From positions 1 to 45,064 of the forward strand of contig NZ_WYCT01000015.1 in NCBI RefSeq assembly GCF_011008945.1: a DNA stretch of 45,064 bases. The letters run 5' to 3'. This stretch comes from Streptomyces harenosi. Its GTDB lineage: Bacteria; Actinomycetota; Actinomycetes; Streptomycetales; Streptomycetaceae. Under the pieces are notes generated by a model, which was given only the letters and a program-made list of their open reading frames with translations, made no database searches and was not told where the DNA came from. A program made the translations under genes and the position numbers. This document shows, piece by piece, positions 1-8,228 of this stretch; positions within the stretch are counted from its first letter, which is position 1; each line of letters opens with the position of its first letter.

Positions 1-198
1 GGCCACCCCCGGGACGGGGGCCACCCCCGGGACGGGGGCCACCCCCGGGACGGGGGCCGCTCCCGAGGCGAGGGCCGCTCCCGGGACGGGTGCCGCTCCC
101 GGGGCGGGTGCCGCTCCCGGGGCGGGGGCCGCCGTCGAGGAGAGGGCCACCCCCGAGGAGAGGGCCACTCCCGGGGCAAGGGCCGCTCCCGGGGACGG
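1..198. repeat. 18-bp tandem repeat array at the left edge
   Basis: About eleven degenerate 18-bp units run head to tail from base 1. The first three are identical copies of GGCCACCCCCGGGACGGG; later units vary (GGCCGCTCCCGGGACGGG, TGCCGCTCCCGGGGCGGG and others). The period is a multiple of three, so the array encodes hexapeptide repeats in the minus-strand partial gene. It may continue beyond the window. Confidence 0.9.
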
Positions 199-309
199 GA
201 CGGCTGTCACCGGGGCTGCCGCCGGGCTCGGCGCCGCCGCCGGACTCGGGTCCGCCGTCGGACTCGGGTCTGCCGTGGGGGCGCCGGGGCGCAGCGGTTC
301 GCCGCTCAT
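1..309 (-). CDS. Partial CDS: Pro/Ala-rich repeat N-terminus of the gene after the UbiA-type prenyltransferase (possibly EboA-like)
   Basis: An open frame starts at the ATG at 309 and stays open for 103 codons to the left edge, so the 3' end is missing. Its ATG overlaps the TGA of the prenyltransferase gene (ATGA), which indicates translational coupling and the same operon. The visible N-terminus begins MSGEPLRPGAP and then consists of degenerate hexapeptide repeats of the type PVPGVA or PAPGAA, encoded by 18-bp tandem repeats. No folded domain is visible. In ebo-type clusters the prenyltransferase is followed by an EboA-domain or TatD-type hydrolase gene, so one of these may lie beyond the edge. 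That is inference from gene order only. Confidence 0.6.
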   Translation of the reverse strand, partial: MSGEPLRPGAPTADPSPTADPSPAAAPSPAAAPVTAVPSPGAALAPGVALSSGVALSSTAAPAPGAAPAPGAAPVPGAALASGAAPVPGVAPVPGVAPVPGVA

Positions 310-1661
310 GTGATGCTCACCTTCCTCGCGAACTTCCGGCCGGCCGGTGCGAGGGCCGCGACCAGGAGTGCGGTGACCGCCGCGCCGGAGCGGGCGGTGA
401 GCGCGGCCTGGAGGGGGATCGTGGCCCGGATGCCGCCGCCGACGGCGCGCTGGGTGAGCGGGGGCGAGGGGTTGAGGGCGGCGTGCAGGTAGGGCCGGGC
501 GGCGGTCGCCGCATAGGCGGCGCCGAGCGCGGCGGTGAGCCGCGCGGGGCCCCGGCCGGTCACGGTCCCCGTGGCGGTCGGTCCTGTCCGGTGCCGCAGG
601 GCGGCGGCGAGCCGGGCGGGGCCCCGCGCGGCAGGCCCCGGCAGGCCGGGGGCGGCTGCTTCCCCTCGGCCTGCCGGGAGTCGGGTGGGGCGGCGCGTCA
701 CCAGCCGGGTCAGCAGTCCGGTCGTGACACAGGCCGCCAGGGGGGCCAGGGCCGAGCCGCCGCGGGTCTCCTGGCGGGAGACGGCCGTGACCGCGAGGGT
801 GTGGGTGCCCAGCAGCGCGGCGGACGGCAGCGCGGCGCGGACGCGGCCGGTGGTGGCCGCGGCACCCAGCAGCAGGTCCAGGCCGCGGGCCGCCGCCATG
901 GCCGCGGGGCCGGCCGGTGTGTGCTTCAGGGCGAGGTCGTAGGCCCACACGGTCGCCGCGAGGGGCGTGGCCACGGCGAGGGCCTGACGGCCCGCGCCGG
1001 CGGCCAGTGCCAGTCCGGCGCCGGTGAGGGCACAGGCCGCGGTGAGGGCGGCGGACGGGCGGACGCGTCCGGACGGGAGGGGCCGGTGCGGGCGCTCGGC
1101 GGCGTCCTCGGCGCGGTCCGCCCAGTCGTTCAGGGCCATACCGGCCTCGTACAGGCACAGGGAGGAACCGATGGCGAGCACGGTGCGGGGATCGGCGTGC
1201 CCGCCCGCCGCCGCGGCGCCCGCCAGGGCGTCACCGGGGACGGTGAACAGCGCGGGAAGGCGCAGCAGTTCGGCCCAGGCGAGCGCCCGGGACGCACGCC
1301 TCCCGCCGGTTCCGCCGGGTTCGCGAACCCCGGTGATCCCCTCGGTTCCGGCCCCGCCGGTCCCAGGGGTCTCCGTCGTCGTCCCTCCGGCGCCAACAGG
1401 TCCATGAGCCCCGGCGGCCCCAGCGATCCCTTGGACCCCAACGGTCTCGATGGTCGTCCCTTGGACCCCAGCGGTCTCTATGGTCGTCCCTTGGACCCCA
1501 GCGGTCCCGAGCATCCCTTCGACCCCACGGGCTCCCCCGGCTCCCCCGGGTCCTCCGGGCCCACCGGCTGCCCTGGGTCCACCAGCTCTCCCGGGTCCCC
1601 CGGGAGTCCCGGCCTCACCGGTCCAGCCGTTGCCGCCCGTCTCCTCATCGGCCGGGCTCAC
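306..1661 (-). CDS. UbiA-family prenyltransferase (EboC / SCO3242-like) with a glycine-rich N-terminal extension
   Basis: Integral membrane prenyltransferase-like protein of 451 aa. The conserved part begins around residue 120. It contains the UbiA Asp motif NDWADRAED, followed by RPLPSGRV and a YDLALKHTPAGP segment, with several hydrophobic helices to the C-terminus. UbiA enzymes move a polyprenyl diphosphate onto an acceptor in the membrane; the acceptor here is unknown. The first ~115 residues are Gly/Pro-rich, collagen-like and repetitive (GVQGTTIET repeats), not part of the family fold. The GTG start at 1661 overlaps the TGA of the upstream inositol-phosphate-synthase-like gene (GTGA), with GGAG about 8 nt ahead, so I keep the long start. 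The pairing with that gene resembles the neighbours I recall as SCO3243-SCO3242 in S. coelicolor and the ebo cluster. Confidence 0.85.
   Translation of the reverse strand: MSPADEETGGNGWTGEAGTPGGPGRAGGPRAAGGPGGPGGAGGARGVEGMLGTAGVQGTTIETAGVQGTTIETVGVQGIAGAAGAHGPVGAGGTTTETPGTGGAGTEGITGVREPGGTGGRRASRALAWAELLRLPALFTVPGDALAGAAAAGGHADPRTVLAIGSSLCLYEAGMALNDWADRAEDAAERPHRPLPSGRVRPSAALTAACALTGAGLALAAGAGRQALAVATPLAATVWAYDLALKHTPAGPAAMAAARGLDLLLGAAATTGRVRAALPSAALLGTHTLAVTAVSRQETRGGSALAPLAACVTTGLLTRLVTRRPTRLPAGRGEAAAPGLPGPAARGPARLAAALRHRTGPTATGTVTGRGPARLTAALGAAYAATAARPYLHAALNPSPPLTQRAVGGGIRATIPLQAALTARSGAAVTALLVAALAPAGRKFARKVSIT
1427..1516. repeat. 30-bp tandem repeat inside the prenyltransferase N-terminal extension
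   Basis: Three consecutive 30-bp units, each starting TCCCTTGGACCCCA, lie at 1427-1456, 1457-1486 and 1487-1516. The first two differ by few bases and the third has diverged at its end. On the minus strand they encode a decapeptide repeat (GVQGTTIETA-like). The period is in frame, so copy changes would not break the gene. Confidence 0.85.
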
Positions 1662-3025
1662 CGCGGGTCTCCGGTTCCGCCGTCACGCCCCGGCCGCTCA
1701 CCGGGTCGCCCGCCGGGTCCGTCCCCCGGTGAGCCGCCAGGCGACCCGCCCGACCGCCGCCCCTCACGCCGCTCACCCGCACCACCGTCACGCCGCTCCC
1801 CCGCGTGCGTCCCGCGCAGCCGGTCCGCGAAGCGGGTCAGCTCGGCGTACTGCTCCGCGAGGCCGGCCGGCGCGTCGCCCACGGGGTCCTTGAAGTAGAA
1901 GCCCAGTGCCCCCAGTGGACCGGACAGGCCCGCCTCCTGGGCGCGGGCGGCCAGCCGGGCGAGGTCCAGCACGAGCGGGGCGGCCAGTGCGGAGTCGCAG
2001 CCCTGCCAGATAGTCTGGAGGATCATGCGGGAGCCGAGGAAGCCGTCGAAGGCGATGTGGTCCCAGGCCGTCTTCCAGTCGCCGAGGGCGGGGACGTCGT
2101 CGATGTGGACCTCGCCCTCGGGGGTGGTGCCGAGGGTGTCGGCGAGGACGCGTTCCTTGCCGGCGTTCTTCGCCGCCGCGGCGGCCGGGTCCGCGAGGGC
2201 GGCGCCGTCGCCGCCGCCGAGGAGGTTGGTGCCGGACCAGGCGCGCACCGTGAGCGCGCGCTGGGCGAACATCGGGCCCAGCACCGAACGCAGCAGTGTC
2301 TGTCCCGTCTTGCCGTCGCGTCCGGCGTACGGCAGGCCGCTGGAGGCCGCGTCCTCGGCCAGCGCCGGGTGGTGCAGCCCGGTGGACGGCGTGAAGTTGA
2401 CGTAGGGGCAGTCGGCGCGCAGGGCCGCCGCCGCGTACAGCGAGCTGGGCGGCAGGGCGCCGCCGGTGGCCGCGGGCTCGGTGGAGGCGACGTTGACGAC
2501 GACGGCCCGGGTCAGTCCGGAGCGCCGTACGAAGTCGCGGATGTCGGCGGCGAAGGCGGTGATCAGCGCCTCTTCGTCACGGGTGTCGCCGGGTTGCGGG
2601 CCGCCGGGGCGGATCTCGCGGTCGGCGGCGGCCAGTTCGGCGTGGACGGCGGCGGGCAGGCCGGGCGGCAGCACGCCGCCGGCGGCGAGCGCCTCCGCCC
2701 GTTTGGGCAGGGGGCAGTCCAGGGTGTCGTGGCCGCCGAAGACGAGGGACGCCAGCGGCGGCAGTCCGGTGCCGGCGAAGACGGGCGTCTCGGTGACCAT
2801 GCCGGCCGGCGGGTGCAGCCCGGCGGTCACGGCGGCGCAGCCCGCCACCACGGTCGTCGCCACGGAGCCCCGCGCTCCGATCAGCCACACACCGGTACGG
2901 GAAGCCGAAGGCGAGCGAGAGAGCGATCGGGAAGGCGAAGGAGAAGGAGAAGGCGTGGGGGAGTGAGAAGGAGAAGGGAGAGGGGAGGGGAAAGGGGAAG
3001 GGGAGGAAGAAGGGGACGCGGACAT
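1658..3025 (-). CDS. Inositol-3-phosphate synthase-like protein with Ser/Pro-rich N-terminus
   Basis: 455-aa protein of the myo-inositol-1-phosphate synthase fold. An NAD-binding loop (GVWLIGARGSVATT) follows an N-terminal Ser/Pro tail of about 45 residues. Later segments YVNFTPS, GTNLLGGGDG and AFDGFLGSRM match the family. True synthases turn glucose-6-phosphate into inositol-phosphate using NAD; members beside UbiA/ebo genes are a separate subgroup whose substrate is not known. The ATG at 3025 is chosen because AAGGAGG sits 6 nt upstream; a GTG at 3043 in the same frame lies upstream of that ribosome-binding site and is less likely. It is coupled by a 4-bp overlap to the prenyltransferase gene. 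Most of the tail is encoded by a polypurine/polypyrimidine tract. Confidence 0.85.
   Translation of the reverse strand: MSASPSSSPSPFPSPLPSPSHSPTPSPSPSPSRSLSRSPSASRTGVWLIGARGSVATTVVAGCAAVTAGLHPPAGMVTETPVFAGTGLPPLASLVFGGHDTLDCPLPKRAEALAAGGVLPPGLPAAVHAELAAADREIRPGGPQPGDTRDEEALITAFAADIRDFVRRSGLTRAVVVNVASTEPAATGGALPPSSLYAAAALRADCPYVNFTPSTGLHHPALAEDAASSGLPYAGRDGKTGQTLLRSVLGPMFAQRALTVRAWSGTNLLGGGDGAALADPAAAAAKNAGKERVLADTLGTTPEGEVHIDDVPALGDWKTAWDHIAFDGFLGSRMILQTIWQGCDSALAAPLVLDLARLAARAQEAGLSGPLGALGFYFKDPVGDAPAGLAEQYAELTRFADRLRGTHAGERRDGGAGERREGRRSGGSPGGSPGDGPGGRPGERPGRDGGTGDPR
2965..3016. repeat. 52-nt uninterrupted polypurine tract
   Basis: On the plus strand every base from 2965 to 3016 is A or G, and the purine-rich character extends back to about 2919 with few interruptions. 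It lies just inside the start of the inositol-phosphate-synthase-like gene and encodes its Ser/Pro-rich tail on the other strand. Such mirror-like tracts can form triplex DNA; whether this one does is inference. Confidence 0.85.
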
Positions 3026-3118
3026 GGGCAGCCTCCTTGTCACACGCGTCGTGGATGACCCGGGGAGAGCCCGGGGAAGGCGGCGGGCGGGGGTCCGGCG
3101 TCCCCCGCCCGCCGCCGC

Positions 3119-4471
3119 TCAGTCGCCCTGTGCGGCGGTCGAGGGCAGTTCCTTGATCCGGATGTCGCGGAAGGACACCTGGTCCTCGGCACCGTGGTTC
3201 TGGATGCCGATGTGCCCGTCCACGAGGCTCCGGGCCGGATCGGTGTTGGTGTAGTCGTTGATCTTCACGCCGTTGAGCCAGACGCGGAGCCGCTCGCCCT
3301 CCACGCGGATCTCGAACGTGTTCCACTCCCCCGGCGGGTTGAGCGCGCGGTCGCGCTTGCCCAGGTCGGCGGAGCGGAAGCCGTAGACGGACCCGGTGGT
3401 GCGCTCGGGCACGTCGGTGGCGTCGATCTGGATCTCGTAGCCGTTGTTCACCGCCGACCAGGGGTCGTCGGAGGGCGGGAAGCCCACGAACACGCCCGAG
3501 TTGTCGTCACCGGCCGTACGCCAGTCCAGCTTCAGCGAGTACGACCGGAAGCCGCGCTCGGCGTACCAGAGCATGCCCATGCCACCCGAGGAGGTGAGCG
3601 TGCCGTCCTCGCCCAGCGTGAACGAGCCGGGGCCCGCCTGCTGCCAGCCCTCCAGGGAGGTGCCGTCGAAGAGCGGCCGGTAGCCGTTCTCCGGTCGGCA
3701 GTCGGCCTGGGCGTCGCCGATGGCCCAGCGGATGCCGCCCAGCAGGTGCTCACGGAAGGCCGGTTCGGCGTAGGACTCCTTGGTGTGGCCGCCGCCGGTG
3801 TAGAAGGCGCGGCCGCCCTGGTAGTTCTGGCACCAGGCGATCGGGTGGTCGCCGTGCATGGCGCCGCCGGTGTACGACGACTCGTCGAGCGAGGCGAGCA
3901 CATGGGCCCGCTCCCGGGGGTTGGAGCGGTAGTCGTACCACTCGTCGGTGCGGTCCCAGGTGCGTGCCAGGTGTGCGGTGGCCGGGTGGGCGCGGTCCTC
4001 GACCGTCACCGTGGCCGGCTGGACCGCCGGGTGGGACCGGAAGTAGGCGCCGGCCAGGCCGCCGTAGAACTCCCAGTCGTACTCGGTGTCGGCCGCGGCG
4101 TGTACGCCGACGTAGGCGCCGCCGCCCCGGATGTAGCCCTCGAAGGCGCGCTGCTGCGCGGCGCCGAGGACGTCACCGGTGGTGGACATGAAGACGACCG
4201 CGTCGTAGCGGCGCAGGTTGCGCGGGGTGAACGCGCCCGCGTCCTCGGTGGCGTCCACCCGGAAGCCGCCCGTCCGGCCGAGCTCCTCGATCGCGGCCAC
4301 GCCCTCGGGGATCGAGTCGTGGCGGAAGCCGGCCGTCTTGGAGAAGACCAGCACCCGCTTGCCGTCGTCCTTGCCGCCGCCGTCCGTCTGTGAGGCGGCC
4401 GTGCCCGACACGGTGCCGAGCAGCAGGGCGGCCCCCACGGCGGCGGTCGTCACGCGTCCGGTCGCGCGCAT
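3119..4471 (-). CDS. Secreted ThuA-domain protein fused to a DUF1080 (3-keto-disaccharide hydrolase-like) domain
   Basis: 450 aa. A signal peptide covers about residues 1-27. A ThuA-like domain follows (about 38-255: KRVLVFSKTAGFRHDSI near its start, GGGAYVGVHAAADTEYDW, WCQNYQGGRAFYTGGGH), then a DUF1080 jelly-roll domain (about 265-445: PLFDGTSLEGW, DDNSGVFVGF, NGYEIQIDATD, GHIGIQNHG). ThuA proteins act in trehalose use through 3-keto-trehalose, and DUF1080 members cleave 3-keto glycosides, so an extracellular role on C3-oxidised sugars is likely. Start ATG 4471 has a GGAGGGG site 6-10 nt upstream. It lies 14 bp after the sugar dehydrogenase gene and is clearly cotranscribed with it. The fusion puts two steps of one pathway in a single exported chain. 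Confidence 0.9.
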   Translation of the reverse strand: MRATGRVTTAAVGAALLLGTVSGTAASQTDGGGKDDGKRVLVFSKTAGFRHDSIPEGVAAIEELGRTGGFRVDATEDAGAFTPRNLRRYDAVVFMSTTGDVLGAAQQRAFEGYIRGGGAYVGVHAAADTEYDWEFYGGLAGAYFRSHPAVQPATVTVEDRAHPATAHLARTWDRTDEWYDYRSNPRERAHVLASLDESSYTGGAMHGDHPIAWCQNYQGGRAFYTGGGHTKESYAEPAFREHLLGGIRWAIGDAQADCRPENGYRPLFDGTSLEGWQQAGPGSFTLGEDGTLTSSGGMGMLWYAERGFRSYSLKLDWRTAGDDNSGVFVGFPPSDDPWSAVNNGYEIQIDATDVPERTTGSVYGFRSADLGKRDRALNPPGEWNTFEIRVEGERLRVWLNGVKINDYTNTDPARSLVDGHIGIQNHGAEDQVSFRDIRIKELPSTAAQGD

Positions 4472-4485
4472 GGTGTCCCCTCCTC

Positions 4486-6996
4486 TCAGCCGGTGGTGAA
4501 GGTGAAGTCGTCCACGTCGAACAGGGCGCCCGTGCCGCTCCCCTTGAAGACCAGGAAGAGCTCGGTGGTGCCGCGCGGTGCCCGGGACAGGCCGGCTTCG
4601 ACGTCCTGGAAGGTCTCCCAGCCGCCGGTGACCGGTACGGCCGCCTTGCCGAGCAGCGTGCCGGTGGCCGACCCGGCGCGGATCTCCAGGGTGCCGCCGG
4701 TCCCGCCGGAGGAGATCCGAGCCGTGACCTTCTTGGCGTTGCTCAGGACGTACGGCGTGAAGGAGATCCAGTCGCCGTGGTGGATGTCACCGACGGTCTT
4801 CCCGCCGTGCGCGGTGTCCTTGGTGATCACCGAGACGCCCGAGGAGTCGCCGAAGTGCTCCGCTTGGCGGTGCTTGGGCTGGGTGACGTTCTGGTCGTGG
4901 GTGGTCAGCGGGGCCTGGCCACCGCCGCCGTTGTCGGTGTACTCGGCGTCGAAGACGCCGAAGATGTTGGCGTTCTCGTCATGGCCGCCGTCGGCGCTGG
5001 TCTGGATGGTGCCGGTGCAGCCGCTGGCCGAGGTGAGCGGGTGGCCGTGGGTGTCGTGGCCGAGGATGAAGCTGACCTTCACCTTGGAGCAGTCGATGGA
5101 CCGGCCGTCCTCGGGGTCGGTGACCCGCACCTTGAACGGGATGGCGTCGCCGAAGCTGAAGAGCTGACCGTCCTTGGGCAGGTCCAGCGTCACCCGGGGC
5201 GCGGTGTTGCCGACGACGATCTGCACGCTGGCGCTGCCGGTGCGGCCGGAGGGGTCCTTCGCCGTCACGGTGGCGGTGTAGGTGCCGTTCTTCCGGTAGC
5301 GGTGCGTGGGGTCGGCCTGCGTGGAGGTGGAGCCGTCGCCGAAGTCCCAGACGTAGGTGAGGGCGTCGCCGTCCTGGTCGGTGGTGCCCGCGGAGGAGAA
5401 GCTCACCCGCAGCGGCGCCTGGCCGGAGGTCCTGCTCGCGGCGGCCTGGGCGACCGGCGAGTGGCCGTCGGTGGCGTTCTCGATGCGGTACAGGGCGGAG
5501 TGCTCGTCGCCGCCGAACCAGGACAGGCCGTAGTCCAGGACGTAGAGCGCCCCGTCGGGCCCGAACTCCATGTCCATCACCTGGGTGCCGGACCAGGGCA
5601 CGTCGTTGATCGACTGCACGGTGCCGTCGGCGTCGCTGGTGATCCGCTTGATCCAGCGCCGTCCGAACTCCCCGACGAAGAGGTCCCCGTCGTACGCCTC
5701 GGGGAACTTCACCGGCGAGTCGAGGTCCGGGTCGTAGTGGTAGACGGGGCCGCCCGCCGGGGACTCGGAGCCGTCGCCGAACTCGGGCACGGACGGCCCG
5801 TCGTAGGGGATCCAGGCGGCCTGAGCCGGGGGCAGGTCCGTCAGGCCGGTGTTGTGCGGGGAGTCGTTCTTGGGGGCGGCGCAGTCGAAGGGCTCGCCGG
5901 AGGCGCCGGTGGCGAAGTCGTAGTCGATGTAGGCGTCGTTGTCACCGGTGCAGTACGGCCAGCCGAAGTTGCCGGGGCCGGTGACGCGGGCGAACTCGAC
6001 CTGTCCGGCCGGGCCGCGGTCGGGGTCGGCGGCGCCGGCGTCGGGGCCGTAGTCGCCGACGTAGAGGATGCCGGTCTCCTTGTCGACGTTGAACCGGAAC
6101 GGGTTGCGGAAGCCCATCGCGTAGATCTCGGGCCGCGTCCTGTCGGTACCGGGCGGGAAGAGGTTGCCCTCCGGGATGGAGTAGGAGCCGTCCGCCTCGA
6201 CCTTGATGCGCAGGATCTTGCCGCGCAGGTCGTTGGTGTTGCCGGAGGTGCGCTGGGCGTCGAAGGCCGGGTTGCGGTTGGCCCGCTCGTCGATCGGGGT
6301 GTAGCCGTCCGACTGGAACGGGTTGGAGTCGTCACCGGTCGACAGGTAGAGGTTGCCCTGCGCGTCGAAGTCGATGTCCCCGCCGACGTGGCAGCACATG
6401 CCGCGGGTGGTCGGCACGTCGAGGATCTTCTTCTCGCTGGCGGTGTCGAGGGTGCCGTCCTCCTTCAGCACGAACCGGGAGAGCCGGTTGACGCCCTCGT
6501 AGGGGGCGAAGTCGGCGGCGGTGCCGGTCTCGGGGGCGTCCCCCGCGGGAGTGTTCATCGGGGGCGCGTAGTACAGATAGATGTAACGATTCTGCGCGAA
6601 GCCGGGGTCGACGCCGACGCCTTGCAGGCCCTCCTCGTCGTGGGAGTACACGTCGAGCTTGCCCGCGAGCCTGGTGGTGCCCGCCGCGTCGGTGAGGCGC
6701 AGTTCGCCGTCGCGTGAGGTGTGCAGGACCGAGCGGTCGGGCAGGACGGCCAGCGACATGGGCTCGCCGACCTCCGGCTCGCCCTTGGCGAGGGTGACCT
6801 GCTGGAAGTCCTCGGCGGCCGGGGCGTCCGCGGGTGCGGCGCCCGCCTGCGGGGCGGCGAGGGTGAGGGAGGCGCCCGCCAGCAGCGCGCCGGTGAGCAG
6901 CGCGACGGCCTGCCGGAACGGTCGCCGGGAGCGGGTGCGGGTTCTGCCGGTGGCGGTGGTGCGATCGGTGGGGTGGGTGCGGTCGTTCCCGTGCAC
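4486..6996 (-). CDS. Secreted PQQ-type sugar dehydrogenase (GSDH) with PKD and CBM6-like modules
   Basis: 836 aa. A long, Arg-rich signal peptide ends near AGAAPADA. A soluble glucose/sorbosone dehydrogenase beta-propeller covers about residues 60-500, with the family landmarks HDEEGLQGVGVDPGF, CCHVGGDIDFD, STGDDSNPF, YAMGFRNPFRF and DMEFGPDGALYVLDYG. A PKD domain follows (about 515-600: YVWDFGDGSTS, THRYRKNGTYTATVTA) and a C-terminal CBM6-like beta-sandwich (about 705-836). Such enzymes oxidise sugars outside the cell with PQQ or a related cofactor; the actual sugar cannot be told. GTG 6996 is preceded by GGAGGCATCA, a good ribosome-binding site. It is followed 14 bp later by the ThuA/DUF1080 gene, so both exported proteins probably work on the same glycoside. 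Confidence 0.9.
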   Translation of the reverse strand: MHGNDRTHPTDRTTATGRTRTRSRRPFRQAVALLTGALLAGASLTLAAPQAGAAPADAPAAEDFQQVTLAKGEPEVGEPMSLAVLPDRSVLHTSRDGELRLTDAAGTTRLAGKLDVYSHDEEGLQGVGVDPGFAQNRYIYLYYAPPMNTPAGDAPETGTAADFAPYEGVNRLSRFVLKEDGTLDTASEKKILDVPTTRGMCCHVGGDIDFDAQGNLYLSTGDDSNPFQSDGYTPIDERANRNPAFDAQRTSGNTNDLRGKILRIKVEADGSYSIPEGNLFPPGTDRTRPEIYAMGFRNPFRFNVDKETGILYVGDYGPDAGAADPDRGPAGQVEFARVTGPGNFGWPYCTGDNDAYIDYDFATGASGEPFDCAAPKNDSPHNTGLTDLPPAQAAWIPYDGPSVPEFGDGSESPAGGPVYHYDPDLDSPVKFPEAYDGDLFVGEFGRRWIKRITSDADGTVQSINDVPWSGTQVMDMEFGPDGALYVLDYGLSWFGGDEHSALYRIENATDGHSPVAQAAASRTSGQAPLRVSFSSAGTTDQDGDALTYVWDFGDGSTSTQADPTHRYRKNGTYTATVTAKDPSGRTGSASVQIVVGNTAPRVTLDLPKDGQLFSFGDAIPFKVRVTDPEDGRSIDCSKVKVSFILGHDTHGHPLTSASGCTGTIQTSADGGHDENANIFGVFDAEYTDNGGGGQAPLTTHDQNVTQPKHRQAEHFGDSSGVSVITKDTAHGGKTVGDIHHGDWISFTPYVLSNAKKVTARISSGGTGGTLEIRAGSATGTLLGKAAVPVTGGWETFQDVEAGLSRAPRGTTELFLVFKGSGTGALFDVDDFTFTTG

Positions 6997-7088
6997 TGAT
7001 GCCTCCAGGAAAGGGGCCGGTCGTACGGGTCGGGTGCGAGCGGGGATGCGCCGGGGTGCGCGTCACCCCGGTGAGCGGTGAAGGGTGG

Positions 7089-8087
7089 TCAGTTGCCGAA
7101 CGCGGCGTCGAAGGAGGCCGACGGCGCCTCGAAGTCGTACGCCCTCAGGCGGGCCAGCGCTTCCGGGGCGCCCTGGAGCCGGTCCATGCCGGCGTCCTCC
7201 CACTCCACGGAGATCGGGCCGCGGTAGTCGATGGAGCGCAGCATCCGGAACACGTCCTCCCAGGGGACGTCGCCGTGCCCGGCCGAGACGAAGTCCCAGC
7301 CGCGGCGCGGGTCGCCCCACGGCAGATGGGAGCCGAGGCGGCCGTTGCGGCCGTCGAGGCGCTTGCGGGCCTCTTTGCAGTCGACGTGGTAGATCCGGTC
7401 GCGGAAGTCCCACAGGAAGCCGACCGGATCGAGGTCCTGCCACACGAAGTGGGAGGGGTCGAAGTTGAGGCCGAAGGCCGGGCGGTGGCCGACGGCCTCC
7501 AGCGCGCGCCGGGTGGTCCAGTAGTCGTAGGCGATCTCGCCGGGGTGGACCTCGTGGGCGAACCGCACGCCCTCGGCGTCGAAGACGTCCAGGATCGGGT
7601 TCCAGCGGTCGGCGAAGTCCTGGTAGCCGCGCTCGATCATCGACTCGGGGACGGGCGGGAACATGGCGACCAGGTGCCAGATGGCGGAGCCGGTGAAGCC
7701 GATGACGGTGTCGACGCCGAGCCGGGCGGCGGCCCGCGCGGTGTCCTTCAGCTCGGCGGCGGCCCGTTGCCGGACCCCCTCGGGCTCGCCGTCGCCCCAG
7801 ATGCGGGCGGGCAGGATCGCCTGGTGGCGCTCGTCGATGAGGGCGTCGCAGACGGCCTGCCCGACGAGGTGGTTGGAGACGGCCCAGCACTTCAGGCCGT
7901 ACTTGTCCAGGAGCTGGTGGCGGCCCGCGACGTACGAGGGGTCGGCCAGTGCCTTGTCGACCTCGAAGTGGTCGCCCCAGCAGGCCAGTTCGAGACCGTC
8001 GTAGCCGAAGTCGCGGGCCAGGCGGCAGACCTCCTCCAGCGGCAGGTCCGCCCACTGGCCGGTGAACAGCGTGAAGTTGCGCGGCAT
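7089..8087 (-). CDS. Sugar phosphate isomerase/epimerase-like TIM-barrel protein (AP endonuclease 2 family)
   Basis: 332 aa, cytoplasmic. The family's metal-binding points are visible: FAHEVHPGE (Glu), [10 protein letters not shown] (Asp and His), VDCKEA and [11 protein letters not shown] (final Glu), in the usual order along the barrel. Members include xylose isomerase-like epimerases, IolE-type dehydratases and beta-elimination enzymes of C- and O-glycoside breakdown. Next to a Gfo/Idh/MocA dehydrogenase and a DUF1080 protein, an isomerase or eliminating enzyme for a 3-keto sugar is the best guess. Start ATG 8087 has only a weak GGGAGACGG-type site. The 141 bp between it and the oxidoreductase gene is pyrimidine-rich and shows no gene. 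Confidence 0.88.
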   Translation of the reverse strand: MPRNFTLFTGQWADLPLEEVCRLARDFGYDGLELACWGDHFEVDKALADPSYVAGRHQLLDKYGLKCWAVSNHLVGQAVCDALIDERHQAILPARIWGDGEPEGVRQRAAAELKDTARAAARLGVDTVIGFTGSAIWHLVAMFPPVPESMIERGYQDFADRWNPILDVFDAEGVRFAHEVHPGEIAYDYWTTRRALEAVGHRPAFGLNFDPSHFVWQDLDPVGFLWDFRDRIYHVDCKEARKRLDGRNGRLGSHLPWGDPRRGWDFVSAGHGDVPWEDVFRMLRSIDYRGPISVEWEDAGMDRLQGAPEALARLRAYDFEAPSASFDAAFGN

Positions 8088-8228
8088 CCCTATCCGTCTC
8101 CCTCTGCGTCTCTCTGCGTGCCCGTGTCCGGCTGTCCGTCAACTCCCCTGTGGTTACCGAGTCTTCGCCACTCCCCGCCCTTCTCTTTCTTCCCTGTCTT
8201 CTCCGCCTTCACTGCCCTCACCGTCTCC

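Noticed and set aside
90..1898. Plus-strand frame with Gly/Pro-rich, collagen-like sequence at the left edge
   Set aside because: It is the reverse of the minus-strand repeat extensions and of the UbiA-like core, which has real family motifs.
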